Positions 38,383-49,950 of a DNA stretch of 64,000 bases are shown here, piece after piece; positions within the stretch are counted from its first letter, which is position 1; each line of letters opens with the position of its first letter. A program made the translations under genes and the position numbers. The notes beneath the pieces are model-generated. The model saw only the letters and a list, made by a program, of their open reading frames with translations. It did no database searches and was not told the origin of the DNA. This stretch comes from Corylus avellana (Eukaryota; Streptophyta; Magnoliopsida; Fagales; Betulaceae). The stretch spans positions 30,526,771-30,590,770 of the forward strand of contig NC_081543.1 in the NCBI RefSeq assembly GCF_901000735.1, given 5' to 3'.

Positions 38383-39678
38383 CGAGGACTAGTTTGTACA
38401 TATTAGTGCGTCTGGAGATATATCAATTCTTGTAGTGCTAGGGTGCTGGATAAGTTGTTGATCTAGGTTTCCAGTTGTAAGAAATTTTCCGTTGAGTTAA
38501 AGAAGTACCACTTTCTTAGATTACTGTCATAAGACCTAAAAAATTTTGTTTGTATGTATAGGACGGAAGTTTGGAGTATCAAGTGTCTTCAATTATATGT
38601 AGATATGACACAACAGCTAAGTATTGTATTTGTATGTGTAGGACGGAATTTGAGAGTGTCATGTGTCCTCAATTATAGATATGGCATTTCAGTTTGCGTC
38701 CTGTGTGCACAGAACCTATGATTGATGGTGTCATATGTCATCAATTATAAATGTTGCACTTCAGCTTGTGTCGTGTGCTCCTCAATTATACTTGTAATAT
38801 TCCAGCTTGCGTCGTGTGTGCAGAAAAGATAGAATGCAAGTTGAGAGTATCATGTGTCCTCAATTGTAGATGTGGTATTCCAGCTTACATTATGTGTTTT
38901 GTATGCACACGACGCAAGCCATAATCGAATCTAAATAAGTGTTTTAAAATTTGTTCAGAGTATTTTGCTAATGCAACCCTATAGTTCTTTTTCTTTTTAT
39001 AATACTCAACAAATGATAAAAAATCTAATCCCTCATCTTATAAACTCTACAAAAACTTACATCGATGGACCAAATATCAAATATCCTTAAGGAAGAAAGT
39101 TAATATATTAGGCTAGAGGGTCATCGATGCACACCAATACTTGAGTAAAGTAAGAAATAAATGGCTCAGTTTGCCAATCGTTTCGTCTATATATCACATT
39201 AATTAATTTATTCCTCATTTCCCTCTTCAAAACCATTTACCAAACGGTCCAAATATACCAAACATGCCCGTATTATCACACTAGTATCATTTTTTACTCA
39301 AACTCAAGGCAAACTAGCTATCATTTTGGTGGTAGTAGTACCCCCAAAATTTTAAAATTCCATCTAAATTATTTGTTTTTCATGAAATATACCATTTAAA
39401 AGAACTTTTTTATCCTCCCAAATTTTGTTTTTTAGTTTTGTTCCTCAAACCTAAAATTCTAATTCCAGCCTTGATCGGAACCTTTAAAATTGTCAAAAAC
39501 AAAAATGAAACGACAAAGTATAATTAACTCATTACTGCAATATGATAGTTGGTGAACACAAGAAAGAAACAACATTTGTTTGAGATATATATAGAATATC
39601 ACACACGACTAATAACAGTTCCTGAAAGTGGTGGGTTCTAGTCATCTGACGGTGGTGATGAGAGAGACTTCACTAGTC
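38383..39678. other. Region between NLP2 and SWEET A 3' ends
   Basis: Holds the NLP2 3' untranslated region, the degenerate 70-80-bp repeat array (about 38550-38925), and the SWEET-linked block from 39080. No other coding sequence is seen. The two genes are convergent. Confidence 0.5.
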
Positions 39679-41229
39679 TAAGATGCACTGCCAACCTTCT
39701 TAGTGTCTTCTCCATCCACAACCAGCTCTAACAGATCCACCTGGCCAGCTTTGTCCTTCCTTTCTGCAATCTGTCGCTTTGTTGATGTGTAGAAAGTGGC
39801 ATAGAGAATCAATTGGGCCAGCCCAAACATTGTTCCCACCACATTGGGTGCCTGAGATCAAATCCACAGGCTCAATTTTTAGATAAAACCCAATATAATA
39901 TTGTCATTCTCATGATCACAAGAAGCAAGTGATTTATGATTGTTAATGTGTTTTGGAAGATTTTTTTTTTTTTTTTAAATGTTCTGATCTGATATAAAGG
40001 TAAAACTCATTTTTATATTCTTATGTGTAAAGAGTATTTTTTGTTTTGAATTGTTGCCCGTTAATGTATTTCTCTTATAAAAAAAAAAAAAAAAAAAAAG
40101 GAATGCTACATTTATTGGCAAGTACACATTGCATGCTCGATGTAGCAGTGAAAATCACTATTGGATCTAAAATATAATGGTGATTCATCCAAAATTTAAT
40201 GATAAATTTTACTGTCACCTTAAGAAATATGCACTTCGAAGTTTATGTTCCATTTTTCGAACAGAAAATCACAACATTTTTTTTTTCTTTGCTTAAGATC
40301 ATTTGGGGTTGTTTGAGTATGTGATTGTTTGAGTATGTGAAATTACAAGGACGAAGGGGTCAAATTGAATAAGACCATAAGTACTCCAGATAAGACCATT
40401 GACAAAGGAAATGAAGGAGAGGGAAAAAGGCATATACTCCACACTTCTTGTGGTAAGCACCAATTTCTGCACCACACACAAAAGCATCTTCATCAATAGA
40501 CAAATTACAACGATCAAAATAATAATAATATTGAGCTTAGTTCCTCAAGAACTGAAGTACGCAACAACTATCAAATAATTACCAAATTAAAACAAATATA
40601 TGAATTCAGGGTCGAAATGTGAATGCATGTCCATTTGTCACACATTTATCGTTAAAGTATTAATTAAATAATTAAATTTTATAATTTTTTAACAGTTTAA
40701 AATTTTAAAATAATTGATTAATTATCATAATATCATCACAAAGATCATGAGTACTCCAAACTCCGTCTCCAATTTATCTGATCCACTTTTTTTTTCCATT
40801 TTAATTAAAATAGTCGACAAGTTTTTACTTTTTGATATAATTTGTTAGGTCATCATTTTATCCTAAAAGTATGAATTAAGCAAAGTTATTACATTGACTA
40901 TTCAGTATTCACTATGGTGATTATAACTGATCAATATATCTTAGATTCCAACACATGCATAGGATCAAAACAAAAACAGAAAAATAATTGCACCAAAAAT
41001 CAGTACCATATTTGCATATAGAGTAATATATAGTAGATTGACTAACCATTACAACCAATGGGGAAGCATACATCATGACGTTGAACAAAATGCATATGAT
41101 GCCTACAATCAAAGACCGCTCCTTATGCGAATGGGTTAGGGTTAAAACCAAAGTTGTGAGAACGCCGGTGAATATCAATTCAACAAGTAGGCCTAGCAAA
41201 ACTCCGAGCCTCATTTTCCCATTGGAGAA
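39080..41229. repeat. SWEET-containing duplication, block A
   Basis: Starts at AATATCCTTAAGG and matches 42284-44453 at an offset of about 3204, rising to 3215 after small indels. The match is very high. It ends at the gap at 41230, inside the SWEET coding sequence. Confidence 0.92.
39679..41229 (-). CDS. SWEET (clade II): SWEET sugar transporter, 5' part lost in gap (SWEET A)
   Basis: Three coding exons remain on the minus strand: 41229-41047 (cut by the gap), 40466-40347 and 39852-39679. They encode the end of the first MtN3 repeat, the linker helix and the second MtN3 repeat, with ILFNVMMYASPLVVM, SVEYMPFSLSFISFVNG and a cytosolic tail ending in KKVGSAS. These parts match SWEET B almost exactly; next to the gap FSNGKM replaces FSNRKM. 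SWEETs are seven-helix uniporters for sugars in plasma or vacuolar membranes. Exons 1 and 2 and half of exon 3 are missing only because of the gap, and the copy may be an unmerged duplicate of SWEET B. Confidence 0.8.
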
Positions 41230-41329
41230 NNNNNNNNNNNNNNNNNNNNNNNNNNNNNNNNNNNNNNNNNNNNNNNNNNNNNNNNNNNNNNNNNNNNNNN
41301 NNNNNNNNNNNNNNNNNNNNNNNNNNNNN
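41230..41329. other. Scaffold gap, 100 N
   Basis: Exactly 100 N. It interrupts the third exon of SWEET A; the hAT-like element begins at the other side. Confidence 0.99.
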
Positions 41330-42283
41330 GCGGACCTACAGCTTGTGTTGGGGGGACGAATGTCCCCCCAAAATCTTTCCAAATTTTCTTAAATTGCCTT
41401 GAAAATCTACCCATTTTATAAATTTGTCCCTCCAAAATGATATTTTGTCCCCCCAAAATAATATTTGTATCCCCTTTTAATTTTTTTTCTTAGTTTTGCT
41501 CCCCCAAAATAATATATGTGTCCATTTTAATTATTTTTTTATAGTTTTGCTCCCCCCAAAAAAAAAAGAAATAATTATTTCTTTTTTTTTTTTGTAAAAA
41601 AATAAAAAATAAAAAAAAAAAAATTTGCCCCCTCCTTCAATCTAAAAAACCTAAAATACCTAATTCATTTAGTTTCCCTCTATATTCTAGTTCGCTTCTA
41701 ATTAAAAACTCAATTGGATTTAGGACTTTGATTGAATATGTGAATGAAAAAAGTTAAATGGTTTGGGATCTTTGAGTAGCTTCTAACCAATAATAAAAAT
41801 AATAAATTAAAAAATTAAAAAAAAAAAAAAAAAACCAACAATCAGTTTTTTGAATAGTTATTTTGACATAATTTAGGTTTATAATATTTGTTTTGATATC
41901 ACAAATTAAACGGTTTAATCATTTATAATTGCACCATTGTTTGACTCGACTTTTAGCATTTCTCTTCTTGTTTTTTGGGGCTTGTGGGGATTGTTACGAA
42001 AAATAGTTAATGCTCAAAGGTACTTTTTTTCTTAGACCCTATAAATCATGTTTAATTTATTTTGCTAGTTTTTTTTTTTTTTTTTATTCTACGCTATTTT
42101 GCTAGTTTTTTATATTATTATGTATTTGTGATGCCATGAGATTAGATGTAACACTTCTATGCTTTTATTTTATACAAACATACATATAAAGATATTATGT
42201 GTATCTATATGCATAAAAATAAAAAATAAAATAAAAATTTTTTTTTTCGTCCCCCCATACCTCAAATCCTAGTTCCGCCCCTG
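41330..42283. mobile_element. hAT-like non-autonomous element, left tip in gap
   Basis: The right end reads CCTAGTTCCGCCCCTG, that is CAGGGGCGGAACTAGG on the other strand, the classic terminus of one group of plant hAT-like elements. At the left, the sequence coming out of the gap starts GCGGACCTACAGC, fitting the inner part of a CAGGGGCGGAC-type terminus. Between them are C-run and A/T-run low-complexity stretches and no transposase. The 8 bp after the right end are AATATCCT; the left target copy is hidden by the gap. A non-autonomous element of about 960 bp is the best reading. Confidence 0.6.
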
Positions 42284-44453
42284 AATATCCTTAAGGAAGA
42301 AAGGTAAATATATTAGGCTAGAGGGTCATCGATGCACACCAATACTTGAGTAAAGTAAGAAATAAATGGCTCAGTTTGCCAATCGTTTCGCCTATATATC
42401 ACATTAATTAATTTATTCCTCATTTCCCTCTTCAAAACCATTTACCAAACGGTCCAAACATACCAAACATGCCCGTATTATCACACTAGTATCATTTTTT
42501 ACTCAAACTAAAGGCAAACTAGCTATCATTTTGGTGGTAGTAGCACCCCCAAAATTTTAAAATTCCATCTAAATTATTTGTTTTTCATGAAATATACCAT
42601 TTAAAAGTACTTTTTTATCCTCCCAAATTTTGTTTTTCAGTTTTGTTCCCCAAACCTAAAATTCTAATTCCAGCCTTGATCGGAACCTTTAAAATTGTCA
42701 AAAACAAAAATGAAACGACAAAGTATAATTAACTCATTACTGCAATATGATAGTTGGTGAACACAAGAAAGAAACAACATTTGTTTGAGATATATATAGA
42801 ATATCACACACGACTAATAACAGTTCCTGAAAGTGGTGGGTTCTAGTCATCTGACGGTGGTGATGAGAGAGACTTCACTAGTCTAAGATGCACTGCCAAC
42901 CTTCTTAGTGTCTTCTCCATCCACAACCAGCTCTAACAGATCCACCTGGCCAGCTTTGTCCTTCCTTTCTGCAATCTGTCGCTTTGTTGATGTGTAGAAA
43001 GTGGCATAGAGAATCAATTGGGCCAGCCCAAACATTGTTCCCACCACATTGGGTGCCTGAGATCAAATCCACAGGCTCAATTTTTAGATAAAACCCAATA
43101 TAATATTGTCATTCTCATGATCACAAGAAGCAAGTGATTTATGATTGTTAATGTGTTTTGGAAGATTTTTTTTTTTTTTTAAATGTTCTGATCTGATATA
43201 AAGGTAAAACTCATTTTTATATTCTTATGTGTAAAGAGTATTTTTTGTTTTGAATTGTTGCCCGTTAATGTATTTCTCTTATAAAAAAAAAAAAAAAAAA
43301 AAAGGAATGCTACATTTATTGGCAAGTACACATTGCATGCTCGATGTAGCAGTGAAAATCACTATTGGATCTAAAATATAATGGTGATTCATCCAAAATT
43401 TAATGATAAATTTTACTGTCACCTTAAGAAATATGCACTTCGAAGTTTATGTTCCATTTTTCGAACAGAAAATCACAACATTTTTTTTTTCTTTGCTTAA
43501 GATCATTTGGGGTTGTTTGAGTATGTGATTGTTTGAGTATGTGAAATTACAAGGACGAAGGGGTCAAATTGAATAAGACCATAAGTACTCCAGATAAGAC
43601 CATTGACAAAGGAAATGAAGGAGAGGGAAAAAGGCATATACTCCACACTTCTTGTGGTAAGCACCAATTTCTGCACCACACACAAAAGCATCTTCATCAA
43701 TAGACAAATTACAACGATCAAAATAATAATAATATTGAGCTTAGTTCCTCAAGAACTGAAGTACGCAACAACTATCAAATAATTACCAAATTAAAACAAA
43801 TATATGAATTCAGCGTCGAATGTGAATACATGTCCGTTTGTCACACATATTTATTGTTAAAGTATTAATTAAATAATTAAATTTTATAATTTTTTAACAG
43901 CTTAAATTTTTAAAATAATTAGTTATTTATCATAATATCATAACAAAGATCATGAGTACTCCAAACTCCGTCTCCGATTTATCTGATCCACCTTTTTTCT
44001 ATTTTAATTAAAATAGTCGACATGCATGTTTTTACTTTTTGATATAATTAATTTGTTAGGTCATCATTTTATCCTAAACAAAGTTATTACATTGACTATT
44101 CACTATGGTGATTATAACTGATCAATATATCTTAGATTCCAACACATGCATGTGAAACTCCAACATTAATTTCATAGGATCAAAACAAAAGCAGAAAAAT
44201 AATTGCACCAAAAATCAGTACCATATTTGCATATAGGGTAATATATAGTAGATTGACTAACCATTACAACCAATGGGGAAGCATACATCATGACGTTGAA
44301 CAAAATGCATATGATGCCTACAATCAAAGACCGCTCCTTATGCGAATGGGTTAGGGTTAAAACCAAAGTTGTGAGAACGCCGGTGAATATCAATTCAACA
44401 AGTAGGCCCAGCAAAACTCCGAGCCTCATTTTCCTATTGGAGAAGATGAAGAA
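42284..44453. repeat. SWEET-containing duplication, block B
   Basis: Matches block A (39080-41229) from AATATCCTTAAGG to the point where block A enters the gap. The differences I could see are mostly in intron DNA: a few substitutions and short indels near 43815-44160. Confidence 0.92.
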
Positions 44454-45390
44454 CAGAACTATGTACGTGAGCTCAATGGTGGTCCCGGAGCTGTTGATGG
44501 TCAGCACCAGGGTGCTGTGGGGGTGCACCATGGGCATGCCGTACAAGGTCCAGACCAAGCAATTGACTAGGGCTGCAAGGTATGGTACTGGTGAGTAATG
44601 CTCCACTGACCCTTTCTTCCATATTTGAACAAAAGTTGGCCTACAAAGTAAATGCCATTATCATTAATAGTTTTAAAAATAAAATTCATTCCCCCAAGGA
44701 TTAGCTCAAATAAGCAACTTATTTAGTTAATATTACAAGATTGACTGTCCAAATTCATTCGGCCGATACGCAACTCTTGCGCGTGGAGTCGTGTATTTAG
44801 GAACGTTTACCCGACATGGAAGGATCACAAAGTTGTCCTATCTTAAAGGGGTTCCACATTGTTAAAAAAAAATAAAAGAATAATAAAAAATAAAAGGATA
44901 CAAGAAGATTTTGAGTTTGATTATTTGATTGTTTGATCTTTCCAAAGGAAGGAGATAGCAATTAAGGTTGATTAATGCCTCAATTTACGTTAAACCTCTT
45001 GATTAGCGGTACTGGAAAGCCAATAATGCCCTTCAAGCCATCCAAAAAGACAAAATTGTCTTTTTTTTTTTTTTTGCTTAAATTCTTGTTATGGGGGTAA
45101 AATACTGGGAGTGCCAAAAATCAGTGGCATTTGTATATATATGGAAAGCAAGCTTACACTGGGGACAAGAACAAGAAAAGTGAGATAATGTTTCCTGAAA
45201 ACAAACAAAAGAACCCCATATCATCAGTTTGAATTTAATTAGCTGAACAAGAAAATGGTAATTAATAATACGTAATTCAAAGTAATTCTCTAGGAAGTCT
45301 AGCCAATAATAGAATATATATTTTAGAAATTAAACTAAGTAACCCACCTAGAACACCAACGGCCATTCGAGCAGCTTCTGTAGAAACCAT
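42883..45390 (-). CDS. SWEET (clade II): SWEET bidirectional sugar transporter, clade II-like (SWEET B)
   Basis: Five exons on the minus strand, 45390-45348, 45194-45158, 44640-44262, 43670-43551 and 43056-42883, give 250 aa. The N-terminus MVSTEAAR and the LFLFLSPVPTF helix resemble SWEET4/5/7, a clade linked mainly with hexose transport. Two MtN3/saliva repeats are clear: YSPVPYLAALVNCLVW with MVHPHSTLVLTIN, and SVEYMPFSLSFISFVNG. The Asn in each repeat (LVNC, FVNG) corresponds to residues of the sugar-binding pocket. The tail from about 215 is charged and cytosolic. Two oddities: the usual exons 3 and 4 appear fused into one 379-nt exon, and the usual PNG-x-G motif of the last helix reads PNVVG. 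It is convergent with the NLP2 unit and intact. Confidence 0.9.
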
Positions 45391-45517
45391 GTTGCTGGAG
45401 CCTGGAGCCTGGAGCTGAAGAAGAACAATGACAAATCTAAATGAAAAGTGAGTTTTTTTCACGTTAAAAGAGAGAAAGAGAGAGAGATATAAATGTTGAA
45501 GTAGGAATTAAGGTTCT

Positions 45518-45526
45518 ATATTTATA
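45518..45526 (-). promoter_or_regulatory. Candidate TATA box of SWEET B
   Basis: On the minus strand TATAAATATA lies about 130 bp upstream of the start codon, followed by a short CT-rich leader-like tract (GA-rich on the plus strand, 45467-45488). Position and sequence suit a core promoter. No other evidence. Confidence 0.4.
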
Positions 45527-45704
45527 AGCTTAGATTTTTGATGGCATCCAAAACTGCTTGGTCACTTGCATGACATGTACGTAGAGAGAGAGAAATGGCA
45601 CTGCCTTCAAGATACTCAATACCCTAGCATAAATGCAAAATATACTAAAATTTTATATTAAATTGATATATAAATAATATAGCTAGTATCAATTTAGTGT
45701 TAAT

Positions 45705-45828
45705 AAAATATAAACAAAAGAAAAGAATAAAAATACTTGTTTCATACTAGATTTTAATTTTCTACTCAATCCTCTATCGAAATAGAATCCGGTGTTTTTT
45801 TTTATCCCAAAAATTATTTATGACTAGA

Positions 45829-45861
<33 letters not shown>

Positions 45862-45983
45862 TAAATTTCGTAGCAATTTCTTTTTTGACGTGCTTACAAC
45901 GACAAGAAAGAGATCGAATTTCCCGGTGCACTAGTATGGAATTTTCATATGTTGCCGTATTGCTAAAGGAGCCAATATTGAAT
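45705..45983. repeat. Gap-flanking duplicate, left copy
   Basis: Starts AAAATATAAACAAAAG and ends CCAATATTGAAT directly at the gap. The same sequence, about 90 percent alike with a shorter TA microsatellite, starts directly after the gap at 46084. Contains a (TA)n run at about 45832-45860. Confidence 0.9.
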
Positions 45984-46083
45984 NNNNNNNNNNNNNNNNN
46001 NNNNNNNNNNNNNNNNNNNNNNNNNNNNNNNNNNNNNNNNNNNNNNNNNNNNNNNNNNNNNNNNNNNNNNNNNNNNNNNNNNN
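45984..46083. other. Scaffold gap, 100 N
   Basis: Exactly 100 N, placed precisely between two copies of one 0.26-kb sequence. Confidence 0.99.
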
Positions 46084-46339
46084 AAAATATAAACAAAAGA
46101 AAGACACAAAATAATTGTTTCATACTAGGTTTTAATTTTCTACTCAATCTTCTATCGAAATAGATTTTAATTTTATACTCAATGTTCTTTTAGATCCCGA
46201 AAATTATTTATGATTAGATCTATATATACTAAATTTCACAGCAATTTCTTTTTCATGAAAGAGAATCGAATTTCCCCGTGCACTATTATGGAATTTTCAT
46301 ATGTTGCTGTATTGCATGCTAAAGGAGCCAATATTGAAT
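46084..46339. repeat. Gap-flanking duplicate, right copy
   Basis: Begins with the first bases of the left copy and ends with the left copy's last bases (CCAATATTGAAT), after which new sequence follows. Confidence 0.9.
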
Positions 46340-46762
46340 TTTAATGTGAGTTTTTATATGAAGTTTGGATTTTGGGGAAATACTAGTAGACGTACATAGC
46401 CTCCTCTATCTAACTACGTACTAGGCATGCAATGTTATGTACCCCATCCATACATTAAAAAAAAATGACAAAAATACTATTGATCACAAATTTAGAAAAA
46501 GACAAAAACAAAATTAAGGGAAAATTTTCCTTTTTTAAAATTTTTTTTTTTTTAATTTTTTTAATTTTTTTTATATATATAACGAAAGGAGACATTAATG
46601 CAATTGTAATGTAGTTTGGAAGAACGATATTGCTACGATTGAAAGTTTATGAGGGACCTTTCATATTGCTGAGAAGTTAAAAGGAGGTTATATATATATA
46701 TACATTTTCCTTGGAGTTTTATACTCCGGGAATTAATTAGGATCAAGTTAACTAATAAAAAA

Positions 46763-46763
<1 letters not shown>

Positions 46764-46810
<47 letters not shown>
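46764..46810. repeat. (AT)n microsatellite
   Basis: About 23 uninterrupted AT units. Confidence 0.95.
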
Positions 46811-46813
<3 letters not shown>

Positions 46814-47356
46814 GATTATGAAAACTTAATAATATGGGAGGGGGCCTATGCCCATGCAGGCCCCTCCTAAATCAGTCCATTTGACATTCTTGCTAGTTTT
46901 ATTAAATTTAATTATATCTTATACTTTTAAAGTATTGATTACATGATTAAAGAATATGTAAATTTAATTACTTAATTATTATTTTAACTTTCATCCTTAA
47001 GTGTGGGTTCAAACTCTATTTTAATAAGTGGGGGCCCAACAAGTATAATATTTTAATTGAAATGAGTGGTAAAATGATGGAGTCAACATTCGAATTAGGA
47101 CCATGTTAAACCACCAGTTGTCCTAAAAGCTTAAACTGATAAAAACAAAAATGTAAATATAATCACTTAATTATTATTTTAACAATAATTATGAGTTGTC
47201 TTCATGATTTTTGAATGTATTGTAGCTAGGTTTTTGAACAAGGAGACTTTCAAGAAAAAATTTTGTCGTTAAGAATTAAGTTAAAGTAATAATTTGACAA
47301 GCTTTCAAGGATTAATTGATGATTATTCTTTTGTTGAGGCTAGATAATAAAAGTAC

Positions 47357-47527
47357 GAGTAATTCTAGGTAGCCTACGTGTGTCCTACTTGTATCCCACT
47401 AAGAATGATGTGATTATTAAAATCACTATTGGGCTTGTGATTGATCATTATTGAATTTTGATCAAAGCGTGATTTTAATAGCTACATTATTCTCAGTGGG
47501 ACACAAGTAAGTCACCTAGAATTACTT
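47357..47527. mobile_element. 171-bp MITE with 9-bp target duplication
   Basis: The arms are inverted repeats over about 65 bp: GTAATTCTAGGTAGCCTACG at the left mirrors GTAATTCTAGGTGACTTACT read from the right, through to ATTAAAATCAC. TAAAAGTAC stands immediately before (47348-47356) and after (47528-47536). A 9-bp target duplication points to the Mutator superfamily. No coding capacity. Confidence 0.85.
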
Positions 47528-48637
47528 TAAAAGTACTATTTTGAGGAAAACAGTTGATTAAAAGACTAACGTAACAGTTTGAAAGATTAGTGGGACATTT
47601 TCGGTATTTTGGATGAAAGATATTTAAGGAGTTGGTAAAAAAAAAAAAAAAAAGAATTAATTCAAAGTGTTATAGGTGCGTTTGACATTCCGATTTTATA
47701 CACAAAAATTACAACTTTAAACTAAATCATAAAAAATAGATTGTTTTGAATTACAATTTTAAAATGTAGAAAATTCACATTTTCAAATCTCATGTAAATA
47801 TATGTTTTTTGTTTTTTGTTTTTTCAAAAAAAGGGCACAATTTTAAATATTAAATTGCGATTTTAAAGTCCAACCCCTTAACTACATTTTTAAAATTCAC
47901 AGCATTTTTTTTTGTAAATCGCAAACCTAAACAAATGGAGAGATATGTCAAAGACTAATGAATTTTATAAAAAATATATTAAAAAAATGATCAAATTCAT
48001 TATTTCAACTATCTTTCAAACATCTTTATATAAAGCCGTGATTCAGAACATGTGCGTATTCTGAACGCCAGGCAACAAATTTTTTTTTTAATAATTTTTT
48101 TTTTAATATTTTAATAAAAAAAAAAAAGAAAACGAAAATTTTTTTTGTCAGCGTGCTAAATTTATCTTCACCCCTTCATATAATAAGTAGATGAATTCAT
48201 TGCAGGTTGTGTAACATGCTTCTGCTTCATTTTATAGCTTTAGGCCATCTGACCAATCTACTATCCATATGTACTGAATATAAAAAAATAAATAAAAAGG
48301 AAAAAACGTGCGAAGAGGGAAAGAGGAAAATCGGCTCATTCAAAGAAGCTTTAATGCAAGTTGAAAAATTGATCATAGCTATAGGATCAGCAACGACCTA
48401 GCCAATGTAAATAATAATAATTAAACAAATAAATGAGAATGAAAGAAATCGACTCCAGAAGCAGATACTTTTAAGATACATTAAAAAGGCCTTCTGGGCG
48501 TATGGTTTTTTAAAGAGGATAGACAATATTTCAAAGAAAATAATGAATGATAAGGAAAGAAAAAAAAAATTAAATTAAATTACTAGCATGGGGATCAAGG
48601 AGGGGATGTGCCAAGTTGGTTCTGTTTCATACAAAGG

Positions 48638-48642
<5 letters not shown>

Positions 48643-48673
<31 letters not shown>
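48643..48673. repeat. (GA)n microsatellite
   Basis: A run of GA units with minor interruptions at its left edge and a GAATAGAGAGAAAG tail. Confidence 0.9.
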
Positions 48674-48676
<3 letters not shown>

Positions 48677-48946
48677 GAGAGAAAGAGGAAGTAAAAGAAA
48701 GAGATGAGGAGAAGGGTTTGGTGAATGGGGCATTTTCTACGTACTAAAATTCAAGTAAGTAAACACTTAAAAACTCTTGACATTAATTAATACATTTTAT
48801 TAGATTCATTAAGTTTTAGGGTAAAGTTTACATACCCCCCTCAAACTACCACCCAATTAACAATGTCTCTTCCAAACTTTCAATTGTGATAATGTTCCTT
48901 CCAAACTACCAAAACATTGTCAATATTCTCCCAAGACTAGCAATAA

Positions 48947-49046
48947 NNNNNNNNNNNNNNNNNNNNNNNNNNNNNNNNNNNNNNNNNNNNNNNNNNNNNN
49001 NNNNNNNNNNNNNNNNNNNNNNNNNNNNNNNNNNNNNNNNNNNNNN
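48947..49046. other. Scaffold gap, 100 N
   Basis: Exactly 100 N. The sequence before it (about 48825-48946, ACATACCCCCCTCAAACTACC) looks like the terminus of a repeat. Unlike the other gaps, I found no copy of this flank in the window. Confidence 0.99.
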
Positions 49047-49950
49047 TTTTATTAATATTTCCTTCTGTATCTTGGAAATCACGATTAATGACACGAATTA
49101 CATGACATGCTATTTTTAAAAATGATGAGATGATATGATACGATTTTCATGATGTTTTATGACACCCGCTGTTCATGACTATGCATTTTTATGAAAATGT
49201 TATGATATATTTATAATGACATTTGTGCACAAGGATGATCATGATCAGCTCAACGCTAATGTTGTGTACTATGATGTTTATGAAAGTTCATGCACAAAGT
49301 TTATGAGCTCAATAATGTTATATTTATGAAAGATGCATGGGCACTATGTTTTCCCACGACACCATTATGATGATGTTATGACTGATACCGGGTATGTTAT
49401 GAGTCGACTAAATGATGTTAATGATGTAATTAAGGATAGCATGACAAACCACACAAGCATATGTGGGCTATTAGTCTGGTGGCCTATGAAAGCTCCCACA
49501 CTGATAGCTCGCATGTGGCTACAGGATTGAGCTAACGATGGTCATTCAGGACAAGCCAATCTGCACCGCTCAAGGTTGGAGAAATGTGAAAATAGTCCAA
49601 AAGGATATAAATATGTTTATGAATAATCGAAGGGGGTTTGTTAATGAAAAGCATATTGAAAGTTTTGATTAATTTACGAGCCATGACCCATGATGATGAT
49701 TAACGATTGTTAAGAAATTATGTTTCCAAATTTTTTAATTCTTATTGTAAGTTTCAAAGCAATGACTTTCATGAACCAATATGACTTGTAAATAAGACTT
49801 TTCTGCATGCAAATGTTTCAGCATACGTTTTGTCTTTATTTACTAAGAGCATTTGAAAAATTCTATACTATGCATTTGATAATACAAAATCTCCCCTTGA
49901 TCCCCTTTTGGTATTGGGACATGACACATGACAGTTGTGGTATAAGAGGA
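49047..49950 (+). repeat. Possible degenerate gypsy LTR fragment
   Basis: A less AT-rich block with repeated ATGATG/TATGATG phrases, CCAATCTGCACCGCTCAAGG, and an end reading GGGACATGACACATGACAG then TTGTGGTATAAGAGG. The last piece resembles an LTR end followed by a decayed Met-tRNA primer-binding site (TGGTATCAGAG). There is no partner LTR and no internal region, and the left end is in the gap. Confidence 0.3.

Larger units (their letters stand above)
31690..39087. repeat. Large duplication, copy 2 (NLP2 and flanks)
   Basis: Same content and orientation as 18085-25482. The left end is set by the gap. On the right the match stops within AAATATCC at about 39087, where copy 2 runs on into the SWEET neighbour and copy 1 does not. 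Confidence 0.95.
46340..48946. other. Intergenic, AT-rich, no gene seen
   Basis: Contains microsatellites, the MITE at 47357-47527, and homopolymer tracts. A short palindrome, GGGGGCCTATGCCCATGCAGGCCCC, lies near 46840. A (T/A)-rich hairpin sits near 48070-48140. No coding sequence is supported on either strand. Confidence 0.55.

Noticed and set aside
45897..46160. Open frames running through N at the gaps
   Set aside because: Frames spanning 31590-31689, 41230-41329, 45984-46083 and 48947-49046 exist only because N hides stops.
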